DNA of 64,000 nucleotides from Geobacter sp. DSM 9736 (GCF_900187405.1 NZ_LT896716.1:1364001-1428000); one strand, 5' to 3'. Positions 36,299-45,740 are shown, numbered from the stretch's first letter. The notes: a model not told the origin generated them from the sequence alone. Numbers and translations: made by a program.

Positions 36299-38242
36299 AT
36301 GGATGCAATTACAACAGACAACCTCACCAAGCGCTTCGCCGGAGTAACCGCCGTCTCCGGGCTCTCCCTCTCGGTGGCGCAGGGGGAGCTCTTCGGCCTT
36401 ATCGGCCCCGACGGGGCGGGTAAAACCACAACCCTGCGGATGCTTGCCGCCATCATGGACCCGGATGCCGGAGAGGCCCGTGTGCTTGGGCGTGACACGG
36501 TGCGCGAAGCAGCTCCCCTCAAGAACGACATCGGGTACATGAGCCAGCGGTTCGGCCTCTACCCTGATCTCACGGTGCTCGAAAACATCCACTTCTATGC
36601 CGACATCTTCGGTGTCTCGAAGAAGGAGCGTGCCCCACAGGTGGAGCGCCTACTCACCTTCAGCAACCTCGGCCCCTTTCGCGGGCGACTTGCCGGCAAG
36701 CTCTCGGGTGGCATGAAGCAGAAGCTCGGCCTCGCCTGCGCACTGATCCACAGGCCGAAGATACTCCTGCTAGACGAGCCCACCAACGGCGTGGACCCGG
36801 TTTCCCGCAGGGATTTCTGGCGAATTCTCTATCAGCTGCTTACCGAGGGTGTCACAATCTTCGTCTCCACCGCCTACCTCGACGAAGCCGACCGCTGCCA
36901 CCGGGTCGGGCTTCTCCACGAGGGAAAACTCCTCGCCTGCGACGCGCCGATGAAGCTCCGGTCCCTAGTCTCGGGGCAGGTCCTGGAGATCGCCACTTCC
37001 GACGCCCGCCGAGCGGCACCTTTTCTGCGGGAGCGGTTCCCAGGACATCCGGTGGGCGTCTTCGGGGACAAGATCCACATAACTGCCACCGATCCGGAAA
37101 CGACCTCTTCGGCGGTGGAGGAGGCCCTGCGGCAGGCTGCAATACCCTATCATCCCCCCCGCACTGTGGAAGCGAACCTGGAGGACGTCTTCGTTTCGAT
37201 CCTCACGGCCTCCCGTTCCGATGAAGACGCTGTGCGCCCCTCCGCCGCTTTCCCGGCTGAGGTGCCAAGAGCGGCATCCGATCGGCAAGGCCAAGAGCCC
37301 CCTTCCGTATCGCTGCGATCGCTGGGAAAGCGGTTCGGGGACTTCACCGCCGTCGCAGGGATCAGTCTCGACGTTCGCCGGGGAGAGATCTTCGGGTTCC
37401 TCGGCCCCAACGGAGCCGGGAAATCGACCACCATCCGGATGCTCTGCGGCATCCTCCCTCCTTCAGCCGGCACCGGCACGGTGGCAGGGTATGACGTGGT
37501 GACCCAGGCGGAGGAGATCAAGAAAAACATCGGCTACATGAGCCAGCGTTTTTCACTCTATGAAGACCTGACGGTTGAGGAGAACATCGATTTCTACAGC
37601 GGGATTTACCGCATTCCACCTGACAGGCGCCGGAGCAGAAAGGAGTGGGTGATAGAGATGGCAGGGCTCGCCGGGCACCGGCGATCGCTGACGGGAAACC
37701 TTTCGGGGGGGTGGAAACAGCGCCTCGCTCTTGGATGCTCCATCCTCCACCAACCGCCTGTGATCTTCCTCGACGAGCCGACCTCCGGGGTCGATCCGAT
37801 CAGCCGCAGGCAGTTCTGGGACCTCATCTACCACCTGTCGGCTGAGGGTGTGACGGTTTTCGTTACAACCCACTACATGGACGAGGCGGAGTACTGCGAC
37901 CGGCTCGGGCTAATCTACCGGGGCGAACTGATTGCCCTCGGTTCTCCGGCGGAACTGAAGACGCAGCATATGCCGGAACAGGTGCTGGAAGTATCGTCCG
38001 AACGCCCCCAGGAGGCGATGGAAGTCCTTGAAAATCTGGCCGGAGTAAAGCATGCCGCGCTCTTCGGTCAGAGTATTCATGTGGTAGTCAAGGAAGAGAA
38101 GACTGGAGAATCGGAACTTGCAAGGGCTCTGGCCGACCGCAACTTCAGAGTCACGGCGATCAACCGGATACTTCCCTCCCTGGAGGATGTCTTCGTCTCC
38201 CTAATCGAGGCACGGGACGAGCAGGATAAGGCTCAACGATGA
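36299..38242 (+). CDS. ABC transporter ATPase with two fused nucleotide-binding domains (YbhF-like)
   Basis: About 647 residues from the ATG at 36299. Domain one (1-310) has Walker A GPDGAGKTT, signature LSGGMKQ and Walker B ILLLDEPTNGVDP. Domain two (about 345-640) has GPNGAGKST, LSGGWKQ and VIFLDEPTSGVDP. Both sites look competent. Fusion of two half-ATPases in one chain is typical of YbhF. It overlaps the first permease gene by 4 bp. Ribosome binding is weak because the start follows directly after a repeat. Confidence 0.93.
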   Translation: MDAITTDNLTKRFAGVTAVSGLSLSVAQGELFGLIGPDGAGKTTTLRMLAAIMDPDAGEARVLGRDTVREAAPLKNDIGYMSQRFGLYPDLTVLENIHFYADIFGVSKKERAPQVERLLTFSNLGPFRGRLAGKLSGGMKQKLGLACALIHRPKILLLDEPTNGVDPVSRRDFWRILYQLLTEGVTIFVSTAYLDEADRCHRVGLLHEGKLLACDAPMKLRSLVSGQVLEIATSDARRAAPFLRERFPGHPVGVFGDKIHITATDPETTSSAVEEALRQAAIPYHPPRTVEANLEDVFVSILTASRSDEDAVRPSAAFPAEVPRAASDRQGQEPPSVSLRSLGKRFGDFTAVAGISLDVRRGEIFGFLGPNGAGKSTTIRMLCGILPPSAGTGTVAGYDVVTQAEEIKKNIGYMSQRFSLYEDLTVEENIDFYSGIYRIPPDRRRSRKEWVIEMAGLAGHRRSLTGNLSGGWKQRLALGCSILHQPPVIFLDEPTSGVDPISRRQFWDLIYHLSAEGVTVFVTTHYMDEAEYCDRLGLIYRGELIALGSPAELKTQHMPEQVLEVSSERPQEAMEVLENLAGVKHAALFGQSIHVVVKEEKTGESELARALADRNFRVTAINRILPSLEDVFVSLIEARDEQDKAQR

Positions 38243-39342
38243 ACCTGCAGCGCGTAATAGCAGTGGCCCGGAAGGAATTCCTCCACGTCCTTCGCGACCC
38301 CCGGAGCCTCGGGATGGGCATCGGTATCCCGCTCCTTCTCCTTTTCCTCTTCGGTTATGCGCTTACCCTCGATGTGGACCGTGTCCCCCTCGTCGTCTGG
38401 GACCAGAGCGGCACCCCCGAAAGCCGCGAGTTTACGAGCCGTTTCACCGGTTCGAGCTATTTTTCCCTCCAGAGATCGGTCTCGGGTTACGGCGAGATAG
38501 AGACGGCCATCGACACCCGCCAGGCACTGGCCGCCCTCGTCATCCCCTCCGGTTTCGCCAGGAGCCTCGCGAAGGGAGACGCGCCGGTCCAACTGATCCT
38601 CGACGGGAGCGACGCCAACACGGCGACCATCGCCCTCGGCTACGCCGAAGCGGTAACGGGCGACTATTCCCGGCGGATTTCCCTCCACCCGACGCCGCTT
38701 CTCGACCTGCGCCCCCGGGTCTGGTTCAACGACGAGATGGAGTCGCGAAACTACATATTCCCCGGGCTCATCGCAGTGATCATGATGGTGATCACCGCCC
38801 TTCTCACCTCGCTCACCGTGGCTCGCGAGTGGGAGACGGGGACGATGGAGCAGCTCATCTCCACTCCCCTCACCGGGGGAGAAATGATCGCCGGAAAACT
38901 GGTGCCCTATCTGGCCATCGGGCTCCTCGACCTGATCCTCTCGGTGCTCGTGGGCCGTTACCTCTTCGACGTCCCGCTGCGCGGCAACCTCTTGCTCCTC
39001 GCCGGACTCTCTATAGTCTATCTGGTGAGTGCTCTTTCCCTCGGGATGCTCATCAGCATCATGGCCAAGAATCAGCTTATGGCGAGCCAGCTTGCCCTGG
39101 TGGCCACCGTGCTCCCGTCGTTTCTCCTCTCCGGCTTCATCTTCCCCATCGAGAACATGCCACCCCCTCTCCAGGCGCTCACCCACATAGTAAGCGCACG
39201 CTACCTCATCGTCATCATGCGCGGCATCTACCTGAAGGACGTGGGGATGGAAGCTCTCGCGGGTGATGCGGCTTTTCTCGTGATATTCGGGGTGGTGGTT
39301 CTGGCGGTGGCGATGCGGAAATTCCGGAAGAAGATAGGCTGA
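38239..39342 (+). CDS. ABC-2 type permease, first of pair (YbhS-like)
   Basis: 367 residues. An N-terminal membrane helix (about 24-42) after RKEFLHVLRDPRS is followed by a large periplasmic domain (about 45-170) and five more membrane segments, ending with the ABC-2 conserved LPSFLLSGFIFPIENMP. Its start overlaps the ATPase stop (ATGA). It should heterodimerise with the next permease to form the membrane channel of the exporter. Confidence 0.92.
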   Translation: MNLQRVIAVARKEFLHVLRDPRSLGMGIGIPLLLLFLFGYALTLDVDRVPLVVWDQSGTPESREFTSRFTGSSYFSLQRSVSGYGEIETAIDTRQALAALVIPSGFARSLAKGDAPVQLILDGSDANTATIALGYAEAVTGDYSRRISLHPTPLLDLRPRVWFNDEMESRNYIFPGLIAVIMMVITALLTSLTVAREWETGTMEQLISTPLTGGEMIAGKLVPYLAIGLLDLILSVLVGRYLFDVPLRGNLLLLAGLSIVYLVSALSLGMLISIMAKNQLMASQLALVATVLPSFLLSGFIFPIENMPPPLQALTHIVSARYLIVIMRGIYLKDVGMEALAGDAAFLVIFGVVVLAVAMRKFRKKIG

Positions 39343-39354
39343 AACTTCTAATCG

Positions 39355-39622
39355 GCCACAGAGACACAGAGGCACGGAGGAAGCTTAAAAATCTTTAACA
39401 GGATGGACAGGAGGGGCAGGAGAAAATCCTCCTTCTCTCTGTTTTAACTAAACCACAGTAACACGGAGGCACGGAGAAACAGGACATTCTTTTACAGGGA
39501 GGAACAGAGAACACAGACTGATTGTTTCCAACTCAAGCAATTTGGGTTTTACCTTTTCTCCTGTATCTCCTGTCCCTCCTGTTAATATGTTGGTTTTCTC
39601 CGTGTCTCTGCGTCTCTGTGGC
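39355..39622. repeat. Nested inverted repeats between the two permease genes
   Basis: Outer arms: GCCACAGAGACACAGAGGCACGGAG type at 39355-39381, inverted at 39597-39622. Inner arms: AACAGGATGGACAGGAGGGGCAGGAGAAAA type at about 39396-39425, inverted at 39554-39585. A further CCACAGTAACACGGAGGCACGG copy lies at 39452-39474. They fill the 300-bp spacer from just after one stop to just before the next start; no gene is seen. Confidence 0.75.
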
Positions 39623-39642
39623 AAACTTGATCTAGAGGTTCC

Positions 39643-40764
39643 ATGCACGACCGCCTGAAGGCAATGCTCATCAAGGAATTCATCCAGATGTTCCGCGACC
39701 CGCGGATGCGGTTCGTCCTCATCGTTCTTCCGGTTATGCAGACCATCATCTTCGGATACGCCGTCAACACCGACGTGAAGCAGGTGGCGACGGCGGTCTA
39801 CGATCAGGACAACAGCCCGGAGAGCAGGGAGCTTGTGGCCGGTTTCACCAGCTCGGGCTATTTCAGCATAGCAGCTTACGTGGAAAGCGATGCTCACATG
39901 CGGGACCTCCTCGACCGGGGAAAGGTAAAGGCGGTAATCCACTGCGGGGCGGGGTTCGGCGAGACTCTCAGGAGCGGACGAAGCACCCCCCTCCAGCTGA
40001 TCCTCGACGGGAGCGACTCCAATACCGCCGGCATTGTCCTCTCTTATGCAGGGAGGATTGCTTCCCTATACAGCGAGCGTCTGGCCGCGAAGAGCCCGGT
40101 TCCCGGTTCCTCTCCGCCCGGGCGTGTCGTGCTGCAAAGCCGTGCATGGTTCAACGAAAACCTGGAAAGCCGCAACTTCTACGTCCCCGCTGTCATAGCG
40201 AACATCGTGCTTATAATCACCATGCTCCTTTCCAGCATGGCCATCGTGCGCGAAAAGGAGATCGGCACGATTGAACAGATGATCGTTACGCCGATCCGCA
40301 AGGGTGAGTTCATCTTCGGCAAGACTGTCCCTTTCGTGCTGATAGGTTTCACCAACGTCGCCCTCATTTCGCTTGTCGCAGTCTTCTGGTTCGAAGTACC
40401 GCTTCGGGGGAGCCTCCTTCTTCTCTTCGCCGGAACCGCACTTTTTCTCCTGAGCAGCCTCGGGTTCGGGCTACTCATATCCACGGTCAGCCGGACCCAG
40501 CAGCAGGCGATGATGAGTGCCTTCTTCTTCGTCTTCCCCGCCATGCTCCTCTCCGGCTTCGCATTCCCCATCGCCAACATGCCGGAACCGGTGCAGTGGA
40601 TAACTTACCTGAACCCGCTGCGTTACTACCTCATCATCATTCGAGAAATATTCCTGAAAGGTGTGGGAATAGGCACGCTGTGGCCGCAAATGGCGGGACT
40701 TGGCGCTCTCGGCTCCGTCATCTTCACCTTCGCGGTGGCCAGGTTCCAGAAGACCCTGTCATGA
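39643..40764 (+). CDS. ABC-2 type permease, second of pair (YbhR-like)
   Basis: 373 residues with the same architecture as the preceding permease: KEFIQMFRDPRMRFVLI, one membrane helix, a periplasmic domain, then five membrane segments with MLLSGFAFPIANMP near the end. It completes the exporter encoded from 35064. Its 3' end overlaps the convergent methyltransferase gene by 6 bp. Confidence 0.92.
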   Translation: MHDRLKAMLIKEFIQMFRDPRMRFVLIVLPVMQTIIFGYAVNTDVKQVATAVYDQDNSPESRELVAGFTSSGYFSIAAYVESDAHMRDLLDRGKVKAVIHCGAGFGETLRSGRSTPLQLILDGSDSNTAGIVLSYAGRIASLYSERLAAKSPVPGSSPPGRVVLQSRAWFNENLESRNFYVPAVIANIVLIITMLLSSMAIVREKEIGTIEQMIVTPIRKGEFIFGKTVPFVLIGFTNVALISLVAVFWFEVPLRGSLLLLFAGTALFLLSSLGFGLLISTVSRTQQQAMMSAFFFVFPAMLLSGFAFPIANMPEPVQWITYLNPLRYYLIIIREIFLKGVGIGTLWPQMAGLGALGSVIFTFAVARFQKTLS

Positions 40765-41292
40765 AGGTATGCCGAATCGCTCAGCGTAGTCGGTCATCTC
40801 CCGCAGCGCCTTTTCTTCCAGAACGATGCGGTGGCGCAGAATCAGGATATTAACTGGGAAATATGCAGCGAAACAGAGGGGCGATCGGAGCAGAAGCGGC
40901 AGCAGAATGAATTCCAGCGTCACGACGAGGTAGTGGGGATGGCGGAAAAAGCGATACGGACCATCCCGCTTCACCTTTCCGCCGGGAATGAGCACGATCC
41001 TGGCACTCCACCATTCACCCAGCGAAACCATGCTCCAGTAACGGAGCACCTGGAGTAGAAGGTACCCGGCAAGACATCCCCACGTCACTGTATCGAGCGG
41101 AATACGCCAGGGCACCGACTCGATGACGAGGGATACGAGGAACATTATGTGGAGCGCGGCGATCGGCAGGAAAGTCTCCGGATATAACTCCCTCCCTCCC
41201 CGCGCCAGCATAACCCGCAGGTTACGCCGGGTTACGGCCAGCTCCAGCAGCCTTTGCGCTATCAGCAGGAGAAATAGCCACCCCACCTGCAT
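40759..41292 (-). CDS. Isoprenylcysteine carboxyl methyltransferase (ICMT) family membrane protein
   Basis: About 177 residues from the ATG at 41292, which begins the first membrane segment (QVGWLFLLLIAQRLLELAVTRRN); a longer frame upstream is not hydrophobic. The conserved ICMT core is present: GPYRFFRHPHYLVVTLEF and a C-terminal EEKAL. Bacterial relatives such as YpbQ methylate lipophilic substrates made by chalcone-synthase-like enzymes; no such gene is beside it here, so substrate is unknown. Confidence 0.8.
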   Translation of the reverse strand: MQVGWLFLLLIAQRLLELAVTRRNLRVMLARGGRELYPETFLPIAALHIMFLVSLVIESVPWRIPLDTVTWGCLAGYLLLQVLRYWSMVSLGEWWSARIVLIPGGKVKRDGPYRFFRHPHYLVVTLEFILLPLLLRSPLCFAAYFPVNILILRHRIVLEEKALREMTDYAERFGIPS

Positions 41293-41472
41293 ACATGCCC
41301 CCCAGCAAAGTACCGGCCTCTTCTGCGACCGGCAGAAACAGTCTAGCATCCGCCACCCGGAAGTCCACCCTACCCTCCCCCCGCAGGCCGCGGTTTCCTT
41401 GACATGCTGCTCAAATTTCTGTATAGAATTCCGGCATCTGTAAGCATTTATCCTGAAGGGATACACATCACC

Positions 41473-41784
41473 ATGTTCGTTGTCGCCAATTTTCTAAACG
41501 CCGTAGCCTATGTCCTCGATTTCGTCCTCACGGTCTACATGTACATCCTCATCGCCCGGGCCATCCTCTCCTGGGTGAATCCCGACCCCTACAACCCAAT
41601 CGTGAACTTCCTCTACCGCGCGACCGAGCCGGTCCTCCATCGCGTACGCCGGGTTCTCCCCGACATGGGAGGTCTCGACCTGTCTCCCCTCGTGGTTCTG
41701 CTCGCAATATTCTTTCTGCAGAAGTTCGTCATCAACTCGATGTTCGAGCTCGTCAACCGCCTGAAGTTCGGCTTAGGGGCCTGA
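41473..41784 (+). CDS. yggT: YggT family membrane protein
   Basis: About 103 residues from the ATG at 41473 preceded by GAAGGGA. Two hydrophobic segments (about 5-33 and 70-92) flank the conserved SWVNPDPYNPIVNFLYRATEPVL. It is immediately followed by DivIVA-like and YggU genes, an arrangement conserved in many bacteria and linked to the cell-division/membrane region. Exact function unknown. Confidence 0.9.
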   Translation: MFVVANFLNAVAYVLDFVLTVYMYILIARAILSWVNPDPYNPIVNFLYRATEPVLHRVRRVLPDMGGLDLSPLVVLLAIFFLQKFVINSMFELVNRLKFGLGA

Positions 41785-41785
41785 C

Positions 41786-42238
41786 ATGAAAATTTCCCCC
41801 CTGGACATCCAGCAGCAGCAGTTCAAAGGAAAGATGCTCGGCGGCATCGACCCTGAAGACGTCGACGTATTCCTTCAGCAGGTGGCGCAGGAGATGGAAG
41901 AGCTGATCCGGGAAAATACGGAGCTGAAGGAGCAGGTGCGGCGGACGGCGACCGAAGCCGAGGAGATGAGGCAGCGTGAGGTGAACCTGAGGGAAACGAT
42001 GCTGGCAGCCCAGAAGGTCATCGAAGAGATGAAGGGTAACGCTGAGCGGGAAGCGCGGCTGATCGTATCGGAGGCGGAGCTCAAGGCGGAGCGCGTGGTA
42101 GCGGACGCCGAAGCGAGCCTCGTGCAGCTCAACAACCAGATACAGGAAATGCGCCGTGACAAGGTCAAGTTCGAATCAGCGCTGAAATCGCTCCTCGACT
42201 CCCACTACCGAATGCTGACCCTGACCGAAGAGCAGTGA
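41786..42238 (+). CDS. divIVA: DivIVA domain protein
   Basis: 150 residues. The N-terminal DivIVA lipid-binding motif (ISPLDIQQQQFKGKMLGGIDPEDVDVFLQQ) is followed by a coiled coil through most of the rest. DivIVA proteins recognise curved membrane at poles and septa. It starts 1 bp after yggT and its stop overlaps the GTG of the next gene, so the three genes form one operon. Confidence 0.92.
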   Translation: MKISPLDIQQQQFKGKMLGGIDPEDVDVFLQQVAQEMEELIRENTELKEQVRRTATEAEEMRQREVNLRETMLAAQKVIEEMKGNAEREARLIVSEAELKAERVVADAEASLVQLNNQIQEMRRDKVKFESALKSLLDSHYRMLTLTEEQ

Positions 42239-42540
42239 CTGAAGACAGCCTTAAAATCAGCGAAGATGCCGAAGGAGTCACATTCTCCGTCCATGTACAG
42301 CCAAGGGCGTCACGTACCGGCATATGTGGTGTGCATGACGGAGAACTGAAGATCCGCCTGACATCCCCTCCCGTGGATGACGCCGCCAACCGGCTCTGCG
42401 TAGAGTACCTCGCCAAATCTCTCGGCATCGCCAAATCAAGCGTACGGATAACCGCAGGGGCAAAATCCCGGCACAAGACGATCCGAGCAGAAGGGGTGGA
42501 TTCCGCGGCCATCTCCGCCCTCGTCCCACCAATTTCCTGA
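42235..42540 (+). CDS. DUF167 (YggU) family protein
   Basis: 101 residues, GTG start overlapping the divIVA stop. The DUF167 pattern VHVQPRASRTGICGVHDGELKIRLTSPPVDDAAN and a later SVRITAGAKSRHKTI are clear. This small alpha/beta protein has no established function; its link to yggT/divIVA is widely conserved. Confidence 0.9.
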   Translation: MTEDSLKISEDAEGVTFSVHVQPRASRTGICGVHDGELKIRLTSPPVDDAANRLCVEYLAKSLGIAKSSVRITAGAKSRHKTIRAEGVDSAAISALVPPIS

Positions 42541-42613
42541 CCCCTTGACAAGACCGGCGCCCAATCATTATATTTAGTCCGGACAATTTCAGATTCCAGA
42601 GGAGGAGCATGCC

Positions 42614-42865
42614 ATGCCCGTTTACGAATATGAATGCCAATCATGCAGCAACAGGTTCGAGCTTCGCCAGAAGTTCTCCGACGCCCCCGCCAACGAGTGC
42701 CCGACCTGCGGCGGCGAGGTGAAAAAAATGATATCCAGCACGGCCTTCACCCTCAAAGGGGGTGGTTGGTATGCAGAGGGATATGGCGCCAAGAAGTCCG
42801 CAGACTCGGCACCCGCCTGCGCCTCGGGAGGAAGCTGCGCCGGATGCCCTTCGGCCGCCGCCTGA
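42614..42865 (+). CDS. FmdB-type zinc ribbon protein
   Basis: 83 residues starting MPVYEYECQSC. Cysteine pairs CQSC and CPTCGG form a zinc ribbon in the first 40 residues; the C-terminal part is Gly/Ala/Cys-rich (CASGGSCAGC). FmdB-family proteins were first noted near formamidase and amidase genes as putative regulators; function here is unknown. A strong terminator follows. Confidence 0.88.
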   Translation: MPVYEYECQSCSNRFELRQKFSDAPANECPTCGGEVKKMISSTAFTLKGGGWYAEGYGAKKSADSAPACASGGSCAGCPSAAA

Positions 42866-42894
42866 ACCCTCTCTACCTGCCGTAGATGTATACG

Positions 42895-42923
42895 AAATCC
42901 TCCGCCCGCGGAGGATTTTTTTT
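42895..42923 (+). terminator. Intrinsic terminator after fmdB-like gene
   Basis: Perfect 11-bp stem AAATCCTCCGC/GCGGAGGATTT with a 2-nt loop and a run of eight T residues. Confidence 0.9.
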
Positions 42924-43001
42924 GCCTGAAATCCATTTACAAAGGTAGGGCCCTTGCGTATTATTTCCGGATCATTATGACCAGCAGGTTTAATAATCTC
43001 T

Positions 43002-43121
43002 GGTTGCTCAAAAACAATCAGATCGTCGCACCTGCAGAAAGCCCCACGAGAGGCGTAGCTGCGCCACGCCGCACACGGCGGCTTTCGAGGAGGGGGGCGA
43101 GATGGCTGATTTTCAGCGACC
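43002..43121 (+). repeat. Hairpin repeat, copy 11 (upstream of folD)
   Basis: 120 nt. Outer arms GGTTGCTCAAAA/TTTTCAGCGACC; core GAGGCGTAGCTGCGCCACGCCGCAC. The GAGATGGC end faces folD, the same relation as copies upstream of nif genes. Its arms are close to those of copy 12 before the rhomboid gene. The element contains GGAGG and an ATG in frame with folD at 43102. Confidence 0.82.
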
Positions 43122-43140
43122 TATCAAAGGAGCAATGAGT

Positions 43141-43986
43141 ATGGCTAACATCATCGACGGCAAGGCAATTGCGGCCAAGATTCGTGGAGAGATAGCAGTT
43201 GAGGTGAACCGGCTGGAAGCCAAGGGGATCAAACCGGGGCTCGCGGTTGTCCTGGTCGGAGAAGACCCCGCCAGCAAGGTCTATGTGAGCATGAAGGAGA
43301 AGGCATGCCAGGACGTGGGGATATTTTCCGACGAGCATAAACTTCCTGCGACGACCAGCGAGAAGGAGCTCCTCGACCTGATCGACCGGCTCAACAAGGA
43401 CGAGCGGATTCACGGAATCCTCGTTCAGCTCCCCCTGCCGAAACACATCGATACGGAAAAGGTCCTTGACGCCATTTCCCCTTTCAAGGACGTGGACGGT
43501 TTCCACCCCTACAACGTCGGGCGGCTCGTGGTGGGGAAGCCTGTCTTCCAGCCCTGCACCCCTTACGGCGTCATGGTGATGCTGAAGGAAGCGGGCGTGG
43601 AATTGGCGGGCAAAGAAGTGGTCGTGGTGGGCCGCTCAAACATCGTGGGGAAGCCGGTAGCATTCATGTGCCTTCAGCAGAACGCCACCGTTACCCTCTG
43701 CCACTCCCGTACGAAGAACCTCGCCGAGAAGGTTGGGATGGCGGACGTCGTCATTGCAGCAGTGGGGCAGCCGGAAATGATAAAGGGGGCCTGGATCAAG
43801 CCGGGAGCCGTGGTGATCGATGTCGGTGTGAACCGGGTAGGTGAGAAGAAGCTCGTTGGGGATGTTGAATACGCCGCAGCCAGTGAGCGCGCTTCGGCCA
43901 TCACCCCCGTTCCCGGCGGGGTCGGCCCGATGACGATCACGATGCTCCTCTACAATACGGTGGAGTCTGCAAAGAGGGGTGCATAA
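43141..43986 (+). CDS. folD: Bifunctional methylene-THF dehydrogenase / methenyl-THF cyclohydrolase
   Basis: 281 residues from the ATG at 43141, which has AAAGGAG 8 nt upstream. In-frame ATGs at 43135 (too close to that site) and 43102 (inside the repeat) are less likely. Substrate-site Lys lies in YVSMKEKAC and the NAD(P) site in [14 protein letters not shown], with [12 protein letters not shown] near the end. It interconverts methylene-, methenyl- and formyl-tetrahydrofolate. The next genes (MetV-like, MetF) act on the same C1 pool. Confidence 0.96.
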   Translation: MANIIDGKAIAAKIRGEIAVEVNRLEAKGIKPGLAVVLVGEDPASKVYVSMKEKACQDVGIFSDEHKLPATTSEKELLDLIDRLNKDERIHGILVQLPLPKHIDTEKVLDAISPFKDVDGFHPYNVGRLVVGKPVFQPCTPYGVMVMLKEAGVELAGKEVVVVGRSNIVGKPVAFMCLQQNATVTLCHSRTKNLAEKVGMADVVIAAVGQPEMIKGAWIKPGAVVIDVGVNRVGEKKLVGDVEYAAASERASAITPVPGGVGPMTITMLLYNTVESAKRGA

Positions 43987-44050
43987 CGGCGCCGGTCGGT
44001 TGAAGCTAAACATGCAGAAAGCACTTTCTCTTTGAAGCTGGATTTCCTCT

Positions 44051-44698
44051 ATGATAGTCAGCAGACAGAAACCATTTACCGAAATACTTACCGCTATCGG
44101 CGATAGCCGCACTGTCTTCCTCGTCGGCTGCGCCAAGTGCGCCACCGTCTGCAAGGCCGGAGGCGAAGAGGAAGTCTGGCAGATGCAGGAAGCGCTAACT
44201 GCAGAGGGGAAGGAAGTGACCGGCTCCCTAGTCATCGACGAGGCTTGCCACATGCTGCGGGCCTCCCGCGACCTACGCGGCAGGAAAGAGATGGTTGAGG
44301 AAGCGGAAGCGGTGCTGGTTCTTGCCTGCGGCGCCGGCGTGCAGTCGATCTCCTCGGCACTTCCCCAGAAAGTCATAGCAGGGCTCGACACCCTCTTCCT
44401 CGGCAACATCCGCCGCTTCGGCCAATTCGAGCAGAAATGCTCCCTGTGCGGCGAATGCATCCTCACCGGCACCGGCGGGATTTGCCCGGTCACGGTCTGC
44501 GCGAAAGGCCTGCTCAACGGCCCCTGCGGCGGGATGGACAACGGGCGCTGCGAGACCGACGCCGAACTCGAATGCGCCTGGTACCAGATCTACACCCGCC
44601 TCCAGAACCGTGGCGAAGAGGATAGCCTGCGGCGCATTATCCTCCGGAAAGACTTCTCGAAGATGCTTAAACCCGGTAAGCTGAAGAACGAGAGATGA
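44051..44698 (+). CDS. metV: MetV-like methylenetetrahydrofolate reductase partner protein
   Basis: 215 residues. It matches the MTHFR C-terminal/MetV family: N-terminal VGCAKCATVCKAGG, later KCSLCGECIL and CPVTVCAKGLLNGPCGGM, giving many cysteines for Fe-S or zinc binding. In acetogens MetV pairs with MetF to form an electron-coupled methylene-THF reductase. Here metF follows by 172 bp, so a MetFV enzyme is likely. The spacer shows no gene. Confidence 0.85.
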   Translation: MIVSRQKPFTEILTAIGDSRTVFLVGCAKCATVCKAGGEEEVWQMQEALTAEGKEVTGSLVIDEACHMLRASRDLRGRKEMVEEAEAVLVLACGAGVQSISSALPQKVIAGLDTLFLGNIRRFGQFEQKCSLCGECILTGTGGICPVTVCAKGLLNGPCGGMDNGRCETDAELECAWYQIYTRLQNRGEEDSLRRIILRKDFSKMLKPGKLKNER

Positions 44699-44870
44699 GC
44701 GTCACACGCCCCAGGTGGTTAGGTTTCCTCCGGGATAAAAAATACTTGAGAGGAAGGGACAGGATCTGGATTTCAGGAAACCGGAACAGGTTGAAACTTT
44801 GTCCCACCGTACTGCCATTTGTGTGGACTCTCTCCTGCATATCCTGTTTCATCCCGTAAAGTAGGGTTCC

Positions 44871-45740
44871 ATGACTTCAAGATTACAGCAGCAACTGGAT
44901 GCAGGCCGGTTCGTCATCACAGCGGAGGTCTGCCCCCCCAAGGGGTGCGACTGCACCGACTTTCTCGCCCACGCACGCGCGCTGCAGCAGCATGTCGATG
45001 CCTTCAACGTCACCGACAACCAGGGGGCGAACATGAGGATCTCTCCGGTGGCTGCGGCTGCGCTCCTCGTGGGTGAGGGGATCGAGCCGATCTTCCAGAT
45101 AACGTGCCGCGACCGCAACCGCATGGCGCTCCAGAGCGAACTTCTCGGCGCAGCTGCCCTCGGCGTCACAAACGTTCTCGCCCTTACGGGCGACCATATC
45201 TCCTTCGGAGATCACCGTGACGCACGCCCCGTCTTCGACCTCGACTCGGTCCAGCTGCTGCAGACAATCGCCGAACTCAATGCGGGCCGAGACATCGCAG
45301 GGAACAAGCTGCAAGGGGCTCCTTCCTTCTTTGCCGGCGCAGCAGCGGCGCCGGAAGCCGAGCCGTTCCCCCTTACCCTCATGAAAATTCGAAAGAAAGT
45401 AGAGACAGGGGCACGGTTTTTCCAGACCCAGGCCGTTTTCGAGCCGGAAAAACTCCGTCTGTTCCATGAAGCGGTGGCTCCCTTGCAGGTAAAGGTAATC
45501 GCCGGTATACTTCTGCTGAAATCTGCGGGCATGGCCCGCTACGTCACCAGAAACATCCCTGGGTTGAAGGTTCCCGATCACATTGTAGATGAACTCGAAA
45601 AAGCAGCCGACCCGCTGGAAGCAGGCGTGGAAATCGCACGAAGAACGGCAGCAGCGGCCAGGCCCTGGTGCGATGGTCTCCATATCATGGCAATGGGAAG
45701 GGAAGACCTCATCCCGCGTATCATCGAAGCCGTGCGCTGA
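44871..45740 (+). CDS. metF: Methylenetetrahydrofolate reductase
   Basis: 289 residues with the TIM-barrel pattern: TAEVCPPKGCD at the N-terminus, NVLALTGDH (folate/FAD site), GARFFQTQAVFEPEKL, and C-terminal CDGLHIMAMGRED. It reduces methylene-THF to methyl-THF for methionine synthesis or for the reductive C1 branch. The pairing with MetV suggests it takes electrons through the partner rather than directly from NADH. Confidence 0.94.
   Translation: MTSRLQQQLDAGRFVITAEVCPPKGCDCTDFLAHARALQQHVDAFNVTDNQGANMRISPVAAAALLVGEGIEPIFQITCRDRNRMALQSELLGAAALGVTNVLALTGDHISFGDHRDARPVFDLDSVQLLQTIAELNAGRDIAGNKLQGAPSFFAGAAAAPEAEPFPLTLMKIRKKVETGARFFQTQAVFEPEKLRLFHEAVAPLQVKVIAGILLLKSAGMARYVTRNIPGLKVPDHIVDELEKAADPLEAGVEIARRTAAAARPWCDGLHIMAMGREDLIPRIIEAVR

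Noticed and set aside
38233-39375. 380-residue minus-strand frame opposite the first permease
   Set aside because: Antisense shadow; His/Asp/Glu-rich composition and no recognised family.
43102-43140. Longer FolD starting at 43102
   Set aside because: The first 13 codons lie in a hairpin repeat and its flank; the ATG at 43141 has the properly spaced AAAGGAG and begins the conserved sequence.
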